Shown here one piece after another: positions 41,387-48,978 of a stretch of DNA of 64,000 nt; the first letter of the stretch is position 1; every line of letters starts with the position of its first letter. A program made the position numbers and the translations under genes. The notes beneath the pieces are model-generated. The model made no database searches and was not told where the DNA came from. It saw nothing but the letters and a program-made list of their open reading frames with translations. This DNA comes from Spirosoma luteum DSM 19990 (GTDB lineage Bacteria > Bacteroidota > Bacteroidia > Cytophagales > Spirosomataceae): positions 1 through 64,000 of the forward strand of contig NZ_KB893261.1 of the NCBI RefSeq assembly GCF_000374065.1, read 5' to 3'.

Positions 41387-43423
41387 GTGAAACTCATTCC
41401 TGCCTCTCCAGATTCCCAAAGTCAACCGTCCCGTATTGCCCCGTTTGCCGAACTTTCAGTAGTCTGGTTAATCAGTATTATCAGCTGCCGAATTGGCGAG
41501 CTGGTTTACAATAGTGTCGTTCAGGGTGTGCCCGGCACGTTGCTGAAAACGGTAGCCGTTGCCTTTCTGGCCGATCTGGTTTATTTCCTGCAGAGTTCAT
41601 GCCTGCTATTCGTCATTTATTTGTTGCTGACTTTCCTGTCCGTGAAGTTGGCGCGGGTGGTTTATACTATTCTCTGTTTATTCCTGACCCTGATACAGAT
41701 AGGGCTAACGGTTTATTTTGGAAAAACGTCCGTATTGCTGGGGGCAGACCTGTACAGCTATTCGTCCGCTGAAATCAGGCAGACCGTTGGGGCGGCCGGG
41801 GGGCTGAGTATCGGCTTGCTGTTCGCTGTAGCCGGAGTTATTGGGCTGGTCATTCTTATTTTTCGGCTCCTGGTCAATCGTATTCAGGTAAGGCCGGGCT
41901 GGTCGTTTGGTCTGGCAGGAGTAGGCGCACTGGCCTTGTTGTTCAACGTGGGCGAGGGGAGTGCCATGCCCGTACTTAAAACGGATTATGCCAATAATCT
42001 GGTCATCAACAAACCCGCTTATCTGGCGCGGGCAACCCTGACCCGATTCAGCGGAAAAACGGATGACAGCGTGGATATTTACGCCGATGCCTACATTGGC
42101 GATTATGGCGTAACGAACAGCGCAGTCGGTATTACAGCCGTTAATTACCTGGCCGAAAATCAGTACCCGTTTCTACATAAAGAGGAAACGCCGGACGTGC
42201 TGGGTCCTTTTTTTACTACCGCGCCCACCCCACCCAACGTAGTCATCCTACTGGTGGAAGGCCTGGGGCGGGCTTTTACCGGACCCGATGCGTACCTGGG
42301 TAGCTTCACGCCCTTTGTCGATTCTCTGGCGCAGCAGAGTCTGTACTGGGAAAATTTCCTGAGTGAAGGCGGACGGACGTTCGCGGTGCTGCCTTCCATT
42401 CTGGGGTCGCTACCGTTTGGGCAGCAGGGCTTTGCGGATTTGGGCACCCAGATGCCGGATCACCTTTCACTGCCAGGTATTCTAAAGAAAAACGGGTACG
42501 AGTCGGCCTTTTACTACGGCGGCAATGCCAGCTTCGACAACATGAGTGCCCTTCTTCGCAAGGAGGGCGTGGCCCGAATTGTTGATGAGCCGACCTTTGG
42601 TGCCGGTTACCAGACCATGCCGGGGGCCAATGGCTTTACCTGGGGGTATGGCGACAAAGAGTTGTTCCGGCACTTCCTCGCCGTAAATTCCCCTACCGAT
42701 ACGCAGCCGAAACTCCAGGTGCTACTGACGGTATCTACCCACGATCCATTCCGCATCAATGAGCAGGAACGTTATTTGAAGAAAGCTGAGCAACGATTTA
42801 CCGCCTTGAACCTGACGCCTGATCAGCAACGGGACCGGCGTAACTACCGTTATCAGTTTGCATCCATTCTATACACCGATGATGCACTCCGGGAGTTTTT
42901 TGCAGCCTATCGTAAACGGCCTGATTTTGACCGGACCATCTTCCTGATTACCGGCGACCATCGGATGCCCGAGATTCCCATGACTACCAAACTGGACCGG
43001 TATCATGTGCCGCTTATTGTGTACTCACCCCTGCTGAAGCGCCGGGCTACCTTCCGCTCCATTTCCACCCATTTCGATATTGCGCCAACGCTCCTGGCTT
43101 TCCTCCAAAATAACTACAACCTGAAAACACCCCCGGTTGTAAGCTGGCTGGGAACCGGCATTGACACCACCCGTCAGTTCCAGAATAGTCATGCCTATCC
43201 ACTCAAAATGACGAAGGCAGAAACGGTCGATTTCGTGATGGGACCGTACATGCTGAATCAGAATACGCTGTATCGGATCAGTAACAACATGAACCTCGAA
43301 TCGATAAACGAACCCAGCCAGTTAAGCCAGCTAAATGCGACCTTCGATCTGTTTAAACGGAAAAACGACCGCTTCCAGAATAGCAAACTGTTGCCAGATT
43401 CTCTGTTGAAAACCTATAATTGA
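41387..43423 (+). CDS. LTA synthase-like membrane sulfatase-fold enzyme
   Basis: A 678-aa protein starting at GTG 41387. About five transmembrane helices (within 25-185) precede an extracytoplasmic alkaline-phosphatase-fold domain. Conserved residues are the N-terminal metal site ILLVEGLGRAF, the nucleophile region GGRTFAVLPSILGSLP (Thr), VSTHDPF and the C-terminal metal site ITGDHRMPE. In Gram-positives this family makes lipoteichoic acid. In Gram-negatives the related OpgB and phosphoethanolamine transferases move glycerophosphate or phosphoethanolamine onto glycans or lipids. It is convergent with the glycan operon and may decorate that polymer; this is inference. Confidence 0.85.
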   Translation: MKLIPASPDSQSQPSRIAPFAELSVVWLISIISCRIGELVYNSVVQGVPGTLLKTVAVAFLADLVYFLQSSCLLFVIYLLLTFLSVKLARVVYTILCLFLTLIQIGLTVYFGKTSVLLGADLYSYSSAEIRQTVGAAGGLSIGLLFAVAGVIGLVILIFRLLVNRIQVRPGWSFGLAGVGALALLFNVGEGSAMPVLKTDYANNLVINKPAYLARATLTRFSGKTDDSVDIYADAYIGDYGVTNSAVGITAVNYLAENQYPFLHKEETPDVLGPFFTTAPTPPNVVILLVEGLGRAFTGPDAYLGSFTPFVDSLAQQSLYWENFLSEGGRTFAVLPSILGSLPFGQQGFADLGTQMPDHLSLPGILKKNGYESAFYYGGNASFDNMSALLRKEGVARIVDEPTFGAGYQTMPGANGFTWGYGDKELFRHFLAVNSPTDTQPKLQVLLTVSTHDPFRINEQERYLKKAEQRFTALNLTPDQQRDRRNYRYQFASILYTDDALREFFAAYRKRPDFDRTIFLITGDHRMPEIPMTTKLDRYHVPLIVYSPLLKRRATFRSISTHFDIAPTLLAFLQNNYNLKTPPVVSWLGTGIDTTRQFQNSHAYPLKMTKAETVDFVMGPYMLNQNTLYRISNNMNLESINEPSQLSQLNATFDLFKRKNDRFQNSKLLPDSLLKTYN

Positions 43424-43463
43424 TAAGTTTGTCGTGCCGTTGTATAGTTAATTCAAGCGTTGT

Positions 43464-44648
43464 CTACGGATTGGAGCGGGTGGTTTTGGCCTGTTTGCGG
43501 GTGTAAGCATCTTCCAGAATGCGGGTGAGCATAGGCTGGTAGGCTCGCCAGAAAAATCCTTTGCGCTCGGTAAGTCCTTCGGTCATGTAGGCGAACGGTG
43601 CCAGCCACTCGATACCCCGGAAATAGGCCGATGACATGCTGATGGGATTGTCGCAGAAGTCGCCCGCGAAGTAATAGAAGCCGTAATCCGGCGCATCGTG
43701 CATGAGGATGGCCGGAAACCGGGTGGGCAGGGCGAAGCGGGCCAGTTCCCGTTTACCCGCTTCGTTGGGGTAGATTTCGTAGTGGGCAATTTCCTGATTG
43801 ACCCGTGGGTTATAGGTAAGTACATCAAACCAGTACGTGTACCGAATCCGGCGGGGGAGCCCAAATTTCGCCTGGCCAACGTCCGAGGCCAGCATCTGCG
43901 GCACGTTTCGGGCCAGGTGGGTATCTTCTTCCAGAATGACAACCTCGTCCTTCTCCGACACATAGACCACACCGGATTTCGTGAACGGCCATTGCCCTTT
44001 GTGCTGCCGCTTGTAGTTCCGGACCAGCCACTGGGGCATTTCCTGGTTCACGGTGGTGTCCAGCGAATCGAAATAACGACCAATCCAACCCGTCCAGCGC
44101 ACACCAAATGTCGACTCGAACTGATTCCGGACGGCCGGGTCGGTAGGGGAGTTGATGTCGTTGAACTCCGCGATAACCAGCTTGTGATTCTGTTTCATCA
44201 GCGACAGAAAATCGACGTCTTTCCGACTCATCCCCCCGTAAATGATACCGGAGCGTTCGGAGGGGGTATTGCTCTGGAACCACTCCTGCCGGTATATACC
44301 GTACGTATCGGTGTAGTAGGCCAGGTCGCTGTCGCGGCTTAGCTGAGCCAGTTGCTGGTGCGTAAATCGTTCGAGTCCCTTAATCCGGTATTGTTGATTC
44401 TCCAGCGGAAAGAAGCCGAAATAGTCCTGGTCAATTCGGTATCCACGCTGTTTTGTCTTGGTAAAACGCTGGTGGTTCAACACCCAGGTCAGGGATATGT
44501 GCTCCTGCCCATCGGGGCGAAGCACGGTTTTATCGACAATGGCAGCCACCAGCGGGCGTTTGGAGGTCAGCCACCACGCCAGCCACATCCAGAAAGGAAT
44601 CAGGAGGATAAACGCCGGAATGAAGTAAAACAGGTTTCTCTTACGCAT
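43464..44648 (-). CDS. Membrane-anchored periplasmic protein of unknown family, glycan operon
   Basis: A 394-aa protein with one N-terminal transmembrane helix (FYFIPAFILLIPFWMWLAWW) and a large soluble domain probably outside the inner membrane. Notable stretches are SGIIYGGMSRKDVDFL, KLVIAEFNDINSPTDPAVRN, FGVRWTGWIGRYFDSL, KDEVVILEEDTHL and PAILMHDAPDYGFYYFAGDF. The order strand, loop, EFNDINSPTD, FGVRWTGW recalls glutamine-amidotransferase-like (DUF4350-type) folds, without a visible catalytic Cys. I do not recognise the family. It is the last gene of the operon with a GT2 synthase and a YaiO-like porin, 17 bp after the latter, so a role in polymer modification, cleavage or export is likely. 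Confidence 0.75.
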   Translation of the reverse strand: MRKRNLFYFIPAFILLIPFWMWLAWWLTSKRPLVAAIVDKTVLRPDGQEHISLTWVLNHQRFTKTKQRGYRIDQDYFGFFPLENQQYRIKGLERFTHQQLAQLSRDSDLAYYTDTYGIYRQEWFQSNTPSERSGIIYGGMSRKDVDFLSLMKQNHKLVIAEFNDINSPTDPAVRNQFESTFGVRWTGWIGRYFDSLDTTVNQEMPQWLVRNYKRQHKGQWPFTKSGVVYVSEKDEVVILEEDTHLARNVPQMLASDVGQAKFGLPRRIRYTYWFDVLTYNPRVNQEIAHYEIYPNEAGKRELARFALPTRFPAILMHDAPDYGFYYFAGDFCDNPISMSSAYFRGIEWLAPFAYMTEGLTERKGFFWRAYQPMLTRILEDAYTRKQAKTTRSNP

Positions 44649-44665
44649 AAAGCCGGTAGGTTACG

Positions 44666-45919
44666 CTAAAATCGCTGACGGAGGACGAAATTGATCCCCC
44701 ACTGGTTGCCACGCGGCCGGTTACTCTGTTCCTCACCGTACCAGGAGGCCACGACAGACGGAATCCAGTGCTGGTGGAAACTCTTTCGGAACTCAATACT
44801 GGCCCGTTGGGAGCCCAGTTTCCGGATATCCTGCCCCAGCAGGGCGTTCCGGGCTTCGTCAGGCGAGATACCGGTTCCGCCTGCCACGGCAATGAAGTCA
44901 TCGGCCGCACCAAAGTAGTACCGCACCGTGCCGATGTACGTCTGCGAGATATCGCGGTTGCCGGGAACGAGGTACGTGCGCAGGTTGAACCAGAAACTAC
45001 CCGCATACTTGCTGGCCGACAGGGTATAGATCCACGTGGCGTCAGAAAATTTCAGGTATCGGAAACCCGCTTCGGCTTCAAAGCTTTTGGGTAAATTGGC
45101 GTACAGGGAGAAACCAGCCCTGAAACGCGGAAAAACGGGCTCATTTCCCGAAAAACCCACGTTCAGGTAACTGTAAAAGGTTTTGCTGATGTGTGGGTAG
45201 GCATCAATTTCGGTTTGAAATCCACTGGCTCCAAAGCGGTTGGCGTAGTTAAGCTGCCCGGTAACGGAGCCAACCGGGGTGGAGCGGCTATACGAAACAC
45301 TCGCCAGTTGCCAGGGACTTGTGTGCAGCGCGTCGTTATAATTCCTGTCAAAATACAGGTAATCGTAGCCGACAATAATCATATTTTTGCTGGCCGCCCA
45401 TTTGAGCCGGTCCGCCAGGGCTCTGGCATCGGAATTGTCCGGGTTTTTCTGCACTACCTGGGCGGCAATCGTGTACGCTTCTGCCGTTCGTTTGAGATCG
45501 TTCAAAACCCGGGCTTTTTTTAGCTGGAGGTCAACATCTGCCGGGTAATGGCGCAGGGCGGTGTTGCAGTAGACCAGCGCCTGCTCGGGCCTGTCATTCC
45601 AGAACTCCAGGTCTGTTGCGGCACTCAGCGCATCTTTGTTGCTTGAATCCTTTGCCAGCACCTGCGAGAACTGTTGCCGGGCTTCCGGTAGCTTGTTACT
45701 CCAGGTGTAAAGCCGCCCCATAAACGTCCGTATCTCCGCGTAGTCGGGGCTTTTTGCCAATGCCTGCTGACTGAGCGCAAGGGCACGGGGATAATCTTTA
45801 TCGTCGAAGGCGGCTTGCCGGGCCTGTTTGAAGAGCTCATCGGAGCCCGGTTCCGACTGCGCACAGGCGGGGAGCTGGCAGAGCAAACAGGTCACAAACA
45901 GCAGGTAAATGATTTTCAC
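44666..45919 (-). CDS. YaiO-like TPR and outer-membrane beta-barrel protein
   Basis: A 417-aa protein. The signal peptide is about 1-20 (LCQLPACAQ; the Cys may be a lipid site). About four TPR units span 25-170 (DYPRALALSQQALAKSPDYA, LPEARQQFSQVLAKD, RPEQALVYCNTALRHYPAD). A barrel of about 230 residues starts at MIIVGYDYLYFDRNY and ends INFVLRQRF. This TPR-plus-barrel layout is that of exopolysaccharide export porins such as PgaA/BcsC and of YaiO. It should give the GT2 product a way across the outer membrane. It lies between the GT2 synthase (26 bp) and the unknown anchored protein (17 bp). Confidence 0.85.
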   Translation of the reverse strand: MKIIYLLFVTCLLCQLPACAQSEPGSDELFKQARQAAFDDKDYPRALALSQQALAKSPDYAEIRTFMGRLYTWSNKLPEARQQFSQVLAKDSSNKDALSAATDLEFWNDRPEQALVYCNTALRHYPADVDLQLKKARVLNDLKRTAEAYTIAAQVVQKNPDNSDARALADRLKWAASKNMIIVGYDYLYFDRNYNDALHTSPWQLASVSYSRSTPVGSVTGQLNYANRFGASGFQTEIDAYPHISKTFYSYLNVGFSGNEPVFPRFRAGFSLYANLPKSFEAEAGFRYLKFSDATWIYTLSASKYAGSFWFNLRTYLVPGNRDISQTYIGTVRYYFGAADDFIAVAGGTGISPDEARNALLGQDIRKLGSQRASIEFRKSFHQHWIPSVVASWYGEEQSNRPRGNQWGINFVLRQRF

Positions 45920-45945
45920 AGTACGGTTGATTAAGTGATGATTTG

Positions 45946-47382
45946 TTAACTGGATGGAGTAGGCGTGGCGGGTTTACTAAGGCCCTGGCGGGTCATGCTG
46001 CCCCAGCCTTTTTTACCGCGCAGGTAGTCTATATTCCCCTGAATACTACTGTACACTGTGAACGGGTGGTAGAAAAACGGTTCTATCAACGCAATCACGA
46101 GCAACCGGCCTAGGTCGCGCCTGCTGCGGTACTGTAGGTACGTTTTCTGATCCACCCAGATGGCCAGACAGGACAGGCAAACGGCATAGCTGTAGACGGT
46201 GGCTAGCAGCAGCCAGAAACTGGAACCGTTGATAATGCCCAGTATCCATAAAATGATGCTGAAAATCAATCCCAGCGATTCAATGATGGGGGCCAGCCAC
46301 TCATACAGAAACCAGAAGGGGTAGCTGATCATACCCATGACGCGGTAATCCGGGTTGAAGAATACTTTTCGGTGAAACTTCAGGCAGTCCATTAGTCCCC
46401 GGGTCCAGCGGTTTCGCTGCCGCCCCAGAATATCCCAACTCGTAGGCCCTTCGGTCCAGCACAGCGGATCGGGAATGTAGCGCACGGCATAGGATTGTTT
46501 GCGTTCCTCCATCATGCGTCGCATCCGCATAACGAGCTCCATGTCTTCGCCCACGGTTTTATGCGAGTAGCCTCCGGCCTCTACCACGGTTTGTTTATCA
46601 AACAGTCCCAGGGCTCCTGAAATAAGCAGCAGCCCATTAATATTGGCCCAGGCCACCCGGCTCAGCAAAAAAGCCCGCATGTATTCCAGCACTTGCGCTC
46701 TGGCAATGAGGTTGCGGGGTACGTTGATCTCAATGAGCCGTCCATCACTGATAACACAGTCATTGGCCAGCCGAATAACCCCTCCGGTGGCAATCACCTT
46801 CTGATCGGTTTCTTCCAGAAACGGTTTAATCATTCGCAACAGCGCATCGCGTTCAAGCACACAGTCTACGTCAATACAGGCAAACAGTTGCCCGGCGCAG
46901 ACGTTAATGCCCGCGTTGAGGGCATCGGACTTGCCGCCATTGCGCTTGTCCACCACCGTCAGGTGCGAAACGGCCTCATCCTGTGCTTTGTAAACTCCTA
47001 TGATTTCCTTGCATTCCACCTGCTGCTGCACCAGAAATGACGTTTTCTCCAGCTTGTAAGCATCAATCAGGCGCTGTAGTGTTTCATCTTTACTACCATC
47101 GTTCACGATTACTACTTCAAAATTCGGGTATTCCAGGGCCAGCAACGATTTGGCATTATCGACAATATTGAGGGCTTCGTTGTAGGCAGGGGCAATAATG
47201 GATATTTTCGGGGAGAGGGGCGAGGTTAGAATCTGGCGAAAGTCAACAAACGATGCTTCGGCAACGTGCTTTCTGATAACGCGGTATGATGCCAGTGCCG
47301 AAACAATATAGATCAGCATGAGCAGCAGCGTATACAGCAGAAAAATATAGGACAGAATGTCGGCCCAGAAACTGAGATTCAT
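45946..47382 (-). CDS. Processive family 2 glycosyltransferase (polysaccharide synthase)
   Basis: A 478-aa integral membrane enzyme of the NodC/PgaC/hyaluronan synthase type. The TM segment near 8-32 is followed by the catalytic domain with NDGSKDET (Asp95), IDVDCVLERDA (Asp171, Asp173), GED (catalytic Asp280) and the acceptor-binding QRNRW (322-326). C-terminal TM helices lie at about 350-410 and 425-445. These motifs define processive beta-glycan synthases that make and translocate a polymer through the inner membrane. The sugar is not decided by sequence. Its ATG overlaps the HEAT gene stop by 4 bp, implying coupled synthesis of the two proteins. Confidence 0.9.
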   Translation of the reverse strand: MNLSFWADILSYIFLLYTLLLMLIYIVSALASYRVIRKHVAEASFVDFRQILTSPLSPKISIIAPAYNEALNIVDNAKSLLALEYPNFEVVIVNDGSKDETLQRLIDAYKLEKTSFLVQQQVECKEIIGVYKAQDEAVSHLTVVDKRNGGKSDALNAGINVCAGQLFACIDVDCVLERDALLRMIKPFLEETDQKVIATGGVIRLANDCVISDGRLIEINVPRNLIARAQVLEYMRAFLLSRVAWANINGLLLISGALGLFDKQTVVEAGGYSHKTVGEDMELVMRMRRMMEERKQSYAVRYIPDPLCWTEGPTSWDILGRQRNRWTRGLMDCLKFHRKVFFNPDYRVMGMISYPFWFLYEWLAPIIESLGLIFSIILWILGIINGSSFWLLLATVYSYAVCLSCLAIWVDQKTYLQYRSRRDLGRLLVIALIEPFFYHPFTVYSSIQGNIDYLRGKKGWGSMTRQGLSKPATPTPSS

Positions 47383-48482
47383 CGTAGTTTAGGGTCAAAC
47401 AAATGGTCAATATAGTTTGGGTTGCTGCTTAGCTGGCCGAGCTCTATTTTCGTTAGCCCCAGTTCCTTCAACGCACTCAGGGCACTTAGCTGAACGATGG
47501 GGTCAGTATGTGCCGTGTAGGGGCCAAGGAGCCTCACAAGATCCGGGTCGCCCTGATTGCCCAGTACCCTTATGGCAGTACGAAGCCGGTCGCCGGTTGC
47601 CTGGTGCATGTAACGTATCAGGAAGGGGATGGCTTCGGGTGAGCCTAAATAGTCAAAGGCATCCAGTACCGCCATTTGCACCTTTTTGTCCGGGTGTTGA
47701 AGCAGGTTTCCCAGTTTCAGCACCTGATCAAAGCGGTTGAAGTGGCGGCAAAGGCGAACGCCAAAGAGCACCCAGCCTGCATGGGCAGAGGTTAGCCAAC
47801 TCTCGAATGGAGGGAGTTGCTCGGTGTTCAGTCGCCGGAATCGTTCCAGCAGTACGATCTGCTCCCAATCGGACAGGTGGGCGCTGTTATAATCGATTTC
47901 CTGTAGCCAGGACTGATCCCCTAGGGCAACCATAGCAGTAATCAATTCGAGCCGGAGTGTACTGTTTTTTGTTTTGAGTTTGTGTTTCAGGAGGGGTAAG
48001 GCCTCCTCCATCTGAAGTTGACCAATGATTTGGGTAGCATAGGTCTGCTGGTACCAGTGTCGGCTTTTGAGGAGCTTATAACAAAGCTGGTGAAGGTCGA
48101 GGCCGGTAAGCAGCTGGCGCAGGGCAGACTGTCCCTCCTGCCGAAGTAACTTACTGGTGGCAAAAATTACGTTAAGGATAATTTTTCCGGCCCCTGGGTC
48201 TTTTTTTAACTCTTCCTGAAAGGCACTAGTCAGTTCCCGGATGGAATAATCGCCTGCCAGCCAGATAGCGATTCCGTCTTCAATTCGTGCCTGCAGGGCA
48301 TCAGCCCACCATTTTCGGCGGTTACGAATCAACATCAGCCCGATTACATGAGCCACTAAAAAAACGGCCGTTAGGGTCGAAATGACGACCAGCGTCAGTA
48401 AGAGCAACTGAAAAGGACTTAGGGAGTCTAGCCAGGTATTCTCAAGATCAACTATCCACTCAGTCTGGCTCATGCGCATCAT
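47379..48482 (-). CDS. Membrane-anchored HEAT-repeat protein
   Basis: A 367-aa protein. An N-terminal transmembrane segment (LLLLTLVVISTLTAVFLVAH, about 26-46) precedes a cytoplasmic array of HEAT-type helix pairs (GQLQMEEALPLLKHKLKTKN, VQMAVLDAFDYLGSPEAIPF, TDPIVQLSALSALKELGL). It lies between a single-domain response regulator (9 bp upstream) and the GT2 synthase (4-bp overlap). A likely role is a scaffold that links phosphorylated regulator to synthase, in the way PilZ or accessory proteins control cellulose and PNAG synthases. The partner assignments are inference from gene order. Confidence 0.82.
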   Translation of the reverse strand: MMRMSQTEWIVDLENTWLDSLSPFQLLLLTLVVISTLTAVFLVAHVIGLMLIRNRRKWWADALQARIEDGIAIWLAGDYSIRELTSAFQEELKKDPGAGKIILNVIFATSKLLRQEGQSALRQLLTGLDLHQLCYKLLKSRHWYQQTYATQIIGQLQMEEALPLLKHKLKTKNSTLRLELITAMVALGDQSWLQEIDYNSAHLSDWEQIVLLERFRRLNTEQLPPFESWLTSAHAGWVLFGVRLCRHFNRFDQVLKLGNLLQHPDKKVQMAVLDAFDYLGSPEAIPFLIRYMHQATGDRLRTAIRVLGNQGDPDLVRLLGPYTAHTDPIVQLSALSALKELGLTKIELGQLSSNPNYIDHLFDPKLR

Positions 48483-48491
48483 TATGGGCGG

Positions 48492-48881
48492 CTAGCGGCT
48501 TTTCAGGTGCTTCCGGACGCGGCTGACTAACTCGTTGGGGCTGAAGGGCTTCAGGGCGAAATCGTCGGCACCAAGACTAAATGCTTTCAAGACCGTTTGC
48601 TCCTGACCGGATGCCGAAAGGACAAGGACCGGAATGCGGCTGCTGAGTGATTTTTTTACGTACTCCAGCACTTCTAATCCACTGTGATAAGGCATCATCA
48701 AATCGGTAATGACCAGGTCAGGCGTCGTGGTCCGAAGAAATTCCAGTGCCTGTTTACCGTCACTGGCAGCCAGTATCGTGAAGCCTTCTTTCTGCAATCG
48801 ATAAGACAACATTTTCAGTACGAGTGCTTCGTCTTCAGCGATTAAAATAGTGTACGTTTTACTAGTTGGCTCACCTTCCAT
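48492..48881 (-). CDS. Single-domain response regulator
   Basis: A 129-aa receiver domain only. The acidic pair is in LIAEDEAL, the phospho-acceptor Asp60 in VITDLMMPYHSG, the switch Ser in VLSASG, and the conserved Lys in FALKPFSPNEL. There is no output domain, so it must act by protein contact. It is the first gene of the operon that continues with the HEAT protein, GT2 synthase and YaiO-like porin, 97 bp downstream of a large hybrid kinase on the same strand. It likely carries the kinase signal to the polysaccharide machine. Confidence 0.9.
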   Translation of the reverse strand: MEGEPTSKTYTILIAEDEALVLKMLSYRLQKEGFTILAASDGKQALEFLRTTTPDLVITDLMMPYHSGLEVLEYVKKSLSSRIPVLVLSASGQEQTVLKAFSLGADDFALKPFSPNELVSRVRKHLKSR

Positions 48882-48902
48882 GGAATAAAGTTAACTATAA
48901 CT

Positions 48903-48935
48903 ATATTTACTATGGCTATTGGGTATAGTAAATAT
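48903..48935. promoter_or_regulatory. AT-rich dyad upstream of the glycan operon, candidate operator
   Basis: An 11-bp perfect inverted repeat (ATATTTACTAT at 48903-48913 with ATAGTAAATAT at 48925-48935) with an 11-bp spacer lies in a very AT-rich stretch 21-54 bp before the ATG of the response regulator gene. Position and symmetry fit a dimeric regulator site overlapping the promoter. Confidence 0.5.
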
Positions 48936-48978
48936 TAATTATATGGTGGTATATAATATTTATGGACACATACACCTA

